Below are positions 58,102 through 64,000 of a stretch of 64,000 nt of DNA, one piece after another. Every line of letters starts with the position of its first letter. The stretch's first letter is position 1. Under the pieces are notes generated by a model. The model saw only the letters and a program-made list of their open reading frames with translations. It did no database searches and was not told the DNA's origin. Both the position numbers and the translations under genes were made by a program. Source of the stretch: Nonomuraea indica (GTDB taxonomy: Bacteria; Actinomycetota; Actinomycetes; Streptosporangiales; Streptosporangiaceae); the NCBI RefSeq assembly GCF_002850745.1, contig NZ_KZ559475.1, positions 112,193 to 176,192 on the forward strand, read 5' to 3'.

Positions 58102-59112
58102 TTACCCCGGGGGCGCGGAGCGGTAACGCGAGGTTGTCCCGCTTTGCCCGGTCTTGAGGCTGCCGGTGGAGGGGGCCGCGCACCGGGACGCCAGCACCTC
58201 CAGCACCTCCAGCAGCTCGGGCGGGCCGTCCACCGAGAAGTCGGCGTCCAGCATCAGGATGTGCAGCGCCAGCCGCAGCGGCGTGTCACCGCCCGCGTGC
58301 ACCACGCACGTACGCTCGTCGACGGTCTCCACCAGCACCGAGTCGGGCACCATGGCCAGCACCGCCGGCGCGGGCGCCGCCACCGTCACCTTCGCCCGGT
58401 AACGCGACAGCGCGGTGTCCACCCCGCGCGGCACCACCTCCGGCGGCGGCTCGGCCCGGGGGGCGAACCGCGGCCCGTGCGGCGGCCGCGGCGTGAGCCG
58501 GTCCACCCGGAAGGTCCGCCAGTCCCGCCGTGCCACGTCCCAGGCGATCAGATACCAGCGCCGCCCGGTGTGCACGAGCCGGTACGGCTCCACGTCGCGG
58601 GCCTGCTCCGAGCCGTCATGGGTGCGGTAACCGAAGCGCAGCCGGTGCCGGTCGCGGCAGGCCGCCGCGATGGTCGCCAGGACGTCGGCCGTCACCGTCG
58701 GACCCTCCCGCGCCAGCGACACGGTGTGGTCGTGGACGGCGCTGACCTGGTGCCGCAGCCGTGACGGCAGCACCTGCTCCAGCTTCGCCAGGGCCCGCAC
58801 CGAGCTCTCCCTGATGCCCTCGACACCGCCGCCGGCGGCCGTGCGCAGGCCGACGGCCACCGCCACGGCCTCCTCGTCGTCGAGCAGCAGCGGCGGCAGC
58901 TTGGCGCCCGCGCCCAGCCGGTAGCCGCCCGCCACGCCGGGCGCGGCGTGCACGGGATAGCCGAGGCCGCGCAGCTTGTCGATGTCGTAGCGGACCGTGC
59001 GCGGGCTCACCCGGAGCCGTTCGGCCAGCTCGGCGCCGGTCCAGGACGGGCGGGTCTGCAGCAGCGACAGCAGCTTCAGCAGCCGCGCCGAGGTTTCCAA
59101 CATGTCCCGCAT
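58102..59112 (-). CDS. WYL-domain transcriptional regulator (YafY-like)
   Basis: A 336-aa regulator: N-terminal HTH (WTGAELAERLRVSPRTVRYD, then IDKLRGLGYPVHAAPGVAGG), WYL domain (FGYRTHDGSEQARDVEPYRL, then GRRWYLIAWDVARRDWRTFR) and the C-terminal extension. Full length for the YafY group. Divergent from the epoxide hydrolase gene (44 bp apart), which is its likely target. Start may be 59103. Confidence 0.9.
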   Translation of the reverse strand: MRDMLETSARLLKLLSLLQTRPSWTGAELAERLRVSPRTVRYDIDKLRGLGYPVHAAPGVAGGYRLGAGAKLPPLLLDDEEAVAVAVGLRTAAGGGVEGIRESSVRALAKLEQVLPSRLRHQVSAVHDHTVSLAREGPTVTADVLATIAAACRDRHRLRFGYRTHDGSEQARDVEPYRLVHTGRRWYLIAWDVARRDWRTFRVDRLTPRPPHGPRFAPRAEPPPEVVPRGVDTALSRYRAKVTVAAPAPAVLAMVPDSVLVETVDERTCVVHAGGDTPLRLALHILMLDADFSVDGPPELLEVLEVLASRCAAPSTGSLKTGQSGTTSRYRSAPPG

Positions 59113-59156
59113 TATCCAGGCAAGGGGTTTGCCACATGGGGTGAGACGGTTCCCTC

Positions 59157-60284
59157 ATGAGCGAAGAGATCCGCCCCTTCACGATCGACATCCCCCAGGC
59201 CGACCTCGACGACCTGCGCGAGCGCCTCTCCCGCACGCGTCTGCCGCGCCAGCTCCCCGGTGCCGGCTGGGAGCGCGGCGTCCCCGCCGGGCACCTGGCC
59301 GAGCTGATCGACCACTGGGCCACGGCGTACGACTGGCGGGCCCACGAGGCCGAACTGAACGCCCACCCGCAGTTCGTCACCACGATCGACGGCCAGGACA
59401 TCCACTTCCTGCACGTCCGCTCGCCCGAGCCGGACGCCACGCCGCTGGTCCTCACCCACGGCTGGCCCGGTTCGGTGGTCGAGTTCCTCGACGTCATCGG
59501 CCCCCTGTCGGATCCGCGGGCGCACGGCGGCGACCCGGCCGACGCCTTCCACCTGGTCATCCCGTCGCTGCCCGGCTTCGGGTTCTCCGCGCCCCTGGCC
59601 GAGGGCGGCTGGACGCTCGGGCGGATCGCCCGCGCCTGGGCGGAGCTGATGGCGCGGCTCGGCTACGCACGCTACGGCGCCCAGGGCGGCGACTGGGGGT
59701 CCGGCGTCTCCCGCGAACTGGGCCGCATCGACGCCGAGCACGTGATCGGCGTGCACGTGAACTACCTGCTCACCTTCCCCTCCGGCCGGCCGGGTGAGCT
59801 GGACGGGCTCGGGGGCGACGACCTGAAGCGGCTGGAGGCGCTGGACAGGTTCCGGGGGGAGCTGGGCGGATACATGGCGATCCAGACCACCCGCCCGCAG
59901 ACGCCGGCCTTCGGGCTGGCCGACTCACCCGCCGGGCAGCTCGCGTGGATCGCCGAGAAGTTCCAGGAGTGGACCGAGCACGGCGTCGACCGCGACCGGA
60001 TGCTGACCAACGTCTCGCTCTACTGGCTGACGAACACCGCCGACTCGGCGGCCCAGATCTACTGGGAGTTCGCCCACGCCTGGAGCATGCCGGAGCGGTC
60101 GCCGACGCCGACGGGGGTCGCCGTCTTCCCGTACGACATCGCCCCGCCGGTGCGGAGGCTGGCCGAGCGGACGGACCGCATCACGCACTGGACGGAGTTC
60201 GGGCACGGCGGCCACTTCGCCGCGATGGAGCAGCCGGAGGCGCTCGTCGGCGACGTGCGCGCGTTCTTCCGCTCCCTGCGCTGA
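59157..60284 (+). CDS. Epoxide hydrolase (EHN-type alpha/beta hydrolase)
   Basis: A 375-aa enzyme. Residues 5-110 are the EHN domain of microsomal-type epoxide hydrolases (RPFTIDIPQADLDDLRERLS). The alpha/beta-hydrolase core has oxyanion HGWPGS (101-106), nucleophile Asp179 in GAQGGDWGSG and catalytic His near 353 (FGHGGHFAAMEQPE). It opens epoxides by a covalent intermediate. No signal peptide. Divergent from and probably controlled by the WYL regulator. Confidence 0.92.
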   Translation: MSEEIRPFTIDIPQADLDDLRERLSRTRLPRQLPGAGWERGVPAGHLAELIDHWATAYDWRAHEAELNAHPQFVTTIDGQDIHFLHVRSPEPDATPLVLTHGWPGSVVEFLDVIGPLSDPRAHGGDPADAFHLVIPSLPGFGFSAPLAEGGWTLGRIARAWAELMARLGYARYGAQGGDWGSGVSRELGRIDAEHVIGVHVNYLLTFPSGRPGELDGLGGDDLKRLEALDRFRGELGGYMAIQTTRPQTPAFGLADSPAGQLAWIAEKFQEWTEHGVDRDRMLTNVSLYWLTNTADSAAQIYWEFAHAWSMPERSPTPTGVAVFPYDIAPPVRRLAERTDRITHWTEFGHGGHFAAMEQPEALVGDVRAFFRSLR

Positions 60285-60291
60285 CCCGCGC

Positions 60292-60519
60292 TCAGGGCCC
60301 GGGGTCGGGGGCGCTCGTGGCGCGGAAACCGCCGGCCCGGTGCGAGCCGTCGCAGAACGGCTTGACCGACGACAGGCCGCACCGGCACAGGGCGACCGTG
60401 GACCGGCCCGGGTCGATCGGTGTGCCGTCCTGAGCCACCAGCCGGAACGGGCCCCGCAGGAGCAGCGGCCCGTCCTCGCACGGCGTCACCGTCACCGCGT
60501 CGTCACCATCGGTGTGCAC
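60292..60519 (-). CDS. CDGSH iron-sulfur domain protein
   Basis: A 75-aa protein with the 2Fe-2S motif ALCRCGLSSVKPFCDGSHRA (three Cys and one His), the hallmark of the mitoNEET/CDGSH family. N-terminal half is a small beta sheet. Bacterial relatives have electron-transfer or iron roles that are poorly known. Convergent with the epoxide hydrolase gene; the stops are 7 bp apart. Confidence 0.9.
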   Translation of the reverse strand: MHTDGDDAVTVTPCEDGPLLLRGPFRLVAQDGTPIDPGRSTVALCRCGLSSVKPFCDGSHRAGGFRATSAPDPGP

Positions 60520-60652
60520 CGCTGCCTCCTGCCCGTGGCGCCGGAGGGGAAACTCCCACCGTGACCTTCACAGGTGTTGCGAGATCGTTCAGTGGTCTGA
60601 TCGTGACCGGCCCGCGACCAACCCCCCGGGGTGCCGCCGTAACGTCCTCACG

Positions 60653-60835
60653 GTGCCCGATATGGACGCGAATGTGAGCATCGATCCCGCCGCCTTGCCG
60701 CAGCCCGAGCCGGCCCCGTTGCCACAGCGTGAGGAAGCCGAGCGTTGCGCCAGCGTCGAGTCCGGACGGCGCTGCGTCCTACCGCCCGGTCACCCCAGCG
60801 CGCACGTCTACCCGCCGGCCGAGGCCGCCCCCTAG
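60653..60835 (+). CDS. Small Cys-containing hypothetical protein
   Basis: A 60-aa protein (MPDMDANVSIDPAALPQPEP...CASVESGRRCVLPPGHPSAH) with a C-x9-C-x-PPGHP-x-x-H motif that recurs in small actinomycete proteins and may bind a metal. No RBS stands out before the GTG. Existence is likely but not certain. Confidence 0.5.
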   Translation: MPDMDANVSIDPAALPQPEPAPLPQREEAERCASVESGRRCVLPPGHPSAHVYPPAEAAP

Positions 60836-60890
60836 CCGTCCGGGCGGGAACCTCGCGGCGCCGGCCGGTGTACCTCCACCGGAGGTGCGC

Positions 60891-61769
60891 ATGAAGAGAC
60901 TCGTGATCGTCCCGCTCGTCCTCGCCGTGCAGGTGGCCATGCTGGTCCCCGGGATCGGACCGGCCGCGGCGGCCGGCAACTGGGCGGTGACCTATCTTGA
61001 CCCGGTGCCGGAGCGGCTCGCGCCCGGCACGCCGTACACGCTGGGGTACTGGGTGCTCCAGCACGGCACCCACCCCTACGAGGGCGACGACCTGGGCCGG
61101 ACCGGCCTGCGCCTCGTCGGGGGAAGCGGGCGGGTGCTGGAGTTCCACGGGACGGCGCTGCCCGAGGCAGGCCACTACGCCACCGCCGTGGTCGTGCCCG
61201 AGGGACTATGGCGGGTGCAGGGCGTGCAGGGGCGGTTCGCGCCGCACGAGGTGGGGACGCTGCGCGTGCCGGGCGGGCTGACCGTCCACCCGCTGGAGCC
61301 GGGGCTCGCGGAGTCGATCCGGTCCGGCGCGCACCGTTACTGGGGGGCGGTCCGGCCGCCCGGGTTCCCCGCCGGCGTGACGGGCCCGGCCTCCGCACCG
61401 AGCACGCCCGACGGGGCGACGGGATCCGCGTCCGTGCCGGGCGCGTCGGCGTCCGTGCCGGGCACGTCCGCATCGGCGCCGGACGCGGCGACGCGGGCCT
61501 CGGGCGTCAGGCCGGGCGCGTCGGCGTCCGCGACGGGGGCGGCGGGCGCGGGTCCGGTCGCGGGTCCGGCGGGCGGGCCGGGTGCGCCGGGGGAGTCCGG
61601 GGTCCCGGTGTACGGGCTGGCGCTCGCCGCCGCGGGCGGGGCCCTGCTCGCGCTGCTCGTGCCCGCCGCCCTGCGCCGCACCGGCCGCGGCCCCCGCGAC
61701 CGGCCGTCCGCGGAGGACCGGCCGGGTGACGGTGGGGCCGAGACGTTGTCCTCCCACGGGCGGGCATGA
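60891..61769 (+). CDS. Secreted, C-terminally anchored YtkA-like protein
   Basis: A 292-aa precursor with a Sec signal (MKRLVIVPLVLAVQVAMLVP, cleaved around AAAAG), a beta-sandwich domain (about 29-130: NWAVTYLDPVPERLAPGTPY, YWVLQHGTHPYEGDD), an Ala/Ser/Gly-rich linker (about 160-240) and a C-terminal TM helix (GLALAAAGGALLALLVPAAL) with Arg tail. Family resemblance to YtkA/CopC-like domains is suggestive only. ATG with GGAGGTG upstream. Confidence 0.8.
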   Translation: MKRLVIVPLVLAVQVAMLVPGIGPAAAAGNWAVTYLDPVPERLAPGTPYTLGYWVLQHGTHPYEGDDLGRTGLRLVGGSGRVLEFHGTALPEAGHYATAVVVPEGLWRVQGVQGRFAPHEVGTLRVPGGLTVHPLEPGLAESIRSGAHRYWGAVRPPGFPAGVTGPASAPSTPDGATGSASVPGASASVPGTSASAPDAATRASGVRPGASASATGAAGAGPVAGPAGGPGAPGESGVPVYGLALAAAGGALLALLVPAALRRTGRGPRDRPSAEDRPGDGGAETLSSHGRA

Positions 61770-61885
61770 CGTTGTCCTCCCACGGGCGGGCGTGACGCTG
61801 CCCGCGCGCGGGCGTGACGCTGGCCGCGCGGGGAGGGTGGCGCCGTCCGTGGGGGCGGGCGTGACGCTGTCCGCGCGGGGGCGGG
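61743..61885. repeat. Degenerate tandem repeats after the YtkA-like gene
   Basis: Two 26-bp copies (61743-61768, 61769-61794) beginning ACGTTGTCCTCCC, then shorter diverged GCGGGCGTGACGCTG units to 61885. The first copy overlaps the 3' end of the preceding gene. Confidence 0.75.
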
Positions 61886-62024
61886 CGTCGGTCAGGGGGC
61901 GAGCCGAGGACCGGGTGCCGGGGTGGACACGTCTTCGTACGCGGCTGGACAGGATCTTGTCAGGGTGGCGGGGGTCTGAGAGATTGCGCGGGGTACTCAC
62001 GACCATTCGTCACGGAGGTCACGC

Positions 62025-63947
62025 GTGTCACAATTACGCCCCGCCCTCGTCGCCGTCGCCCTCACCCTGACGATCGCGACTCCGGCCCAGGCGGCGACGG
62101 ACCCCGTCGTCACCGTCGAGAACGGGCGCACCCAGCCCGTCTTCTCCTACGCGGACGCCGTCCGCGAGCACGTGTACGTCGAGTCGAGCGTCGACAGCGA
62201 CGCCGACGGCAAGGCGGACAGGGTGCGCGTCGACGTCATCAGGCCCAAGGAGTCCGGTCCCGGGCTCAAGGTCCCGGTCATCATCGACGAGAGCCCGTAC
62301 TACGACAACTCCGGACGTGGCAACGAGGGCGAGCGGAAGGTGTACGACGCCGCCGGAAATGTCACGAAATTCCCCCTCTTCTACGACAACTACTTCGTGC
62401 CGCGCGGCTACGCCGTCCTCAACGTCGACATGCTCGGCACCACCAGATCGGACGGCTGCCCCGACATCGGGGGCAAGGCCGACGTGCTCGGCGGCAAGGC
62501 CGTCATCGACTGGCTGAACGGCCGGGCCAAGGCCTACCGCGCCGACGGCACCCCGGCCGTGGCCGACTGGACCACGGGCAAGGCCGCGATGATCGGCAAG
62601 TCGTACGACGGCACGCTCGCCAACGCCGTGGCCGCCACCGGCGTCGAGGGCCTCGAGACGATCGTGCCCATCGCGGCGATCAGCTCCTGGTACAAGTACC
62701 AGCGCTCCAACGGCGTGATCTACAACTACGACTACGCCTCCTGGCTGGCCAACTACATCGACACCGACCCCGAGGCCAAGTGCCAGGCCGTCCGCGACAG
62801 GATGGACGCCGAGGACGGCGACGACACCGGCGACTACAACGCGTTCTGGGCCGAGCGCGACTACATCTCCGGCCTGCTGGGCGACGCCTCGAAGGTGCGG
62901 GCCAGCGTGTTCGTCGTGCACACCAGCAACGACCTGAACGTCAAGCCGGACAACTTCTCCACCTGGTGGCAGGCGCTGGCCGAGCGGAACGTCCCGCGCA
63001 AGATCTGGGTCGGCCAGTACCACCACGTGGACCCGTTCGACTTCGAGGGCCGCAGGGGCGTCTGGGTGGACACGCTGCACCGCTGGTTCGACCACTGGCT
63101 GCACGGCGTGCGCAACGGCATCATGACCGAGCCGCGCGCCGACGTGCAGGTGGGGCCCACACAGTGGATCCGGCAGCGTGACTGGCCGGCGCCGTTCGCG
63201 GCCAAGGTGGCGCTGCGTCCGGCCGCCGACGGCTCCCTCGGGCTCGACCGGGCCGCCAAGGGCGCGACCGCGACGTTCGCGGACGTGGCCATGGAGGAGG
63301 AGGACATGATCGCCGACGTGGGGACGGCCAAGCCGGGCCGCGTGGCGTTCACGACCGGCCCGTTGCCCCTCAGCCTGCGCCTGTCCGGCACGCCCACGGC
63401 CGAGCTGCGGGTCAAGCTCGACAAGCCGACCGCCAACCTGACCGCCCTGCTCGTCGACTTCGGCGCCGCCACCCGCCTCGACTGGCGGCGCGGCCAGGGC
63501 ATCACCACGCTGACCGAGGAGGACTGCCACGGCGAGAGCACCGCGGCCGACGACGCCTGCTACCGCAAGGTCGTCACCAACGTCGCCGAACGTCCCGCCG
63601 AGATCGTCGCCCGCGGCTGGATCGACGTGCAGAACCGCTCGTCGCTGAGCAGTCCGTCGCCGCTGCCCGCCGGCACCTACGGCACGGTCCGGTGGCAGAC
63701 GTTGCCGCACGACTACACCTTCAGGAAGGGACACCGGCTCGCGCTCGTGATCGCGGGCACCGACGCCGACTACAGCTCCGAGCAGGGCACGGGCGCGAAC
63801 GTGACCCTCGACCTGTCCGCCAGCAACGTGTCCGTGCCGTTCGCCGTCGGCACGCCGCTCGCCGACGTGCCGAAGGACCGGACGACGTTCCGCGGGCCGG
63901 AGCGGTTCGAGCTGCCGGAGCCGGAGCGCGAGTTCAGCTTCTTCTAG
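62025..63947 (+). CDS. Secreted CocE/NonD family X-Pro dipeptidyl-peptidase-like hydrolase
   Basis: A 640-aa protein with a Sec signal (SQLRPALVAVALTLTIATPA, ending at AQAA). The S15 peptidase core has nucleophile Ser in GKSYDGTLANAVA, Asp in VHTSNDLNVKPDN and His in QYHHVDPFDFEG, followed by the C-terminal jelly-roll domain (from about 400). It cleaves Xaa-Pro dipeptides or acyl esters outside the cell. GTG start. A hairpin terminator follows. Confidence 0.9.
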   Translation: MSQLRPALVAVALTLTIATPAQAATDPVVTVENGRTQPVFSYADAVREHVYVESSVDSDADGKADRVRVDVIRPKESGPGLKVPVIIDESPYYDNSGRGNEGERKVYDAAGNVTKFPLFYDNYFVPRGYAVLNVDMLGTTRSDGCPDIGGKADVLGGKAVIDWLNGRAKAYRADGTPAVADWTTGKAAMIGKSYDGTLANAVAATGVEGLETIVPIAAISSWYKYQRSNGVIYNYDYASWLANYIDTDPEAKCQAVRDRMDAEDGDDTGDYNAFWAERDYISGLLGDASKVRASVFVVHTSNDLNVKPDNFSTWWQALAERNVPRKIWVGQYHHVDPFDFEGRRGVWVDTLHRWFDHWLHGVRNGIMTEPRADVQVGPTQWIRQRDWPAPFAAKVALRPAADGSLGLDRAAKGATATFADVAMEEEDMIADVGTAKPGRVAFTTGPLPLSLRLSGTPTAELRVKLDKPTANLTALLVDFGAATRLDWRRGQGITTLTEEDCHGESTAADDACYRKVVTNVAERPAEIVARGWIDVQNRSSLSSPSPLPAGTYGTVRWQTLPHDYTFRKGHRLALVIAGTDADYSSEQGTGANVTLDLSASNVSVPFAVGTPLADVPKDRTTFRGPERFELPEPEREFSFF

Positions 63948-63964
63948 GAACCGCAGGCGTGTCC

Positions 63965-63995
63965 GGACCCGCGGGCCTTCCCGGCCCGCGGGTCC
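63965..63995. terminator. Hairpin terminator after the S15 peptidase gene
   Basis: Thirteen-bp perfect arms GGACCCGCGGGCC / GGCCCGCGGGTCC with a 5-nt loop, 18 bp after the stop. Confidence 0.85.
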
Positions 63996-64000
63996 TCGCC

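Noticed and set aside
1..64000. Biosynthetic gene cluster
   Set aside because: The methyltransferases, monooxygenase and transporter at 48-55 kb have no core synthase, peptide precursor or terpene cyclase beside them.

Overview
The window is high-GC, densely coded actinomycete chromosome with many GTG starts. The gene content (mycothiol-dependent maleylpyruvate isomerase family, DUF3145, DUF5998, DUF3052, DUF1876, DUF1918, homodimeric E1p AceE, and a fabD-fabH-acp-fabF cluster with a PucR/FasR regulator) fits Streptosporangiales or Streptomycetales. A Nonomuraea-like genus is my best guess, but the sequence does not prove it. There is one integrated element; no rRNA, CRISPR array or biosynthetic gene cluster was seen.

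Layout. 1-4375: end of an acyl-CoA-synthetase-type protein, a DUF5998 protein, an alkaline-phosphatase-superfamily hydrolase and a rhodanese. 4315-9343: a compact minus-strand module of a cytosolic subtilase, an ECF sigma factor, a 148-aa protein of unknown function and a TPR-CHAT protease-like protein. 9519-10402: DUF3145, a CGATCG repeat array and a strong bidirectional terminator. 10403-16568: fatty-acid synthesis, transcribed fasR-fabD-fabH-acpP-fabF-accD. 16693-18674: glutathionylspermidine-synthase-like, DUF350 and small membrane proteins. 18771-24372: PHP phosphoesterase, WYL regulator with a VOC protein, mycothiol-dependent enzyme and TAP-like lipoprotein hydrolase. 24530-27277: aceE. 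27832-30786: housekeeping genes ending in a ROK kinase and tRNA-Val(UAC).

30833-41905 is an actinomycete integrative and conjugative element (AICE) inserted in the 3' half of tRNA-Val and flanked by a 46-bp direct repeat (45/46 identical). It keeps an intact FtsK-type tra gene, a pra-like gene and a GntR (KorSA-like) regulator. Its replication initiator has an amber codon and a frameshift, and its integrase has two frameshifts, so the element looks immobilised unless these are assembly errors. Its right part carries a regulator with an HTH and TPRs, a lower-GC two-gene cargo (two-TM protein plus DEDDy exonuclease) and a gene-poor end with a 64-nt-arm inverted repeat. A second integrase relic just beyond attR suggests repeated use of the same tRNA.

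42250-64000 is accessory-type chromosome. It holds LysR, TetR, MarR, WYL and AraC/GlxA regulators beside their probable targets, a Ser/Thr kinase, an FAD monooxygenase and four methyltransferase loci (one broken). A probable redox-responsive group (metal-binding HTH regulator, DUF2249, cupin) follows, then an EamA exporter with a double palindromic operator, DJ-1/PfpI proteins, an epoxide hydrolase, a CDGSH protein and a secreted CocE-type peptidase.

The two best candidates for undescribed systems are the subtilase/ECF sigma/148-aa/TPR-CHAT module (4315-9343), which resembles the protease-plus-sigma logic of type III-E CRISPR Craspase without any CRISPR, and the AICE cargo pair (39569-41025), which looks like a membrane-effector plus nuclease defence module.
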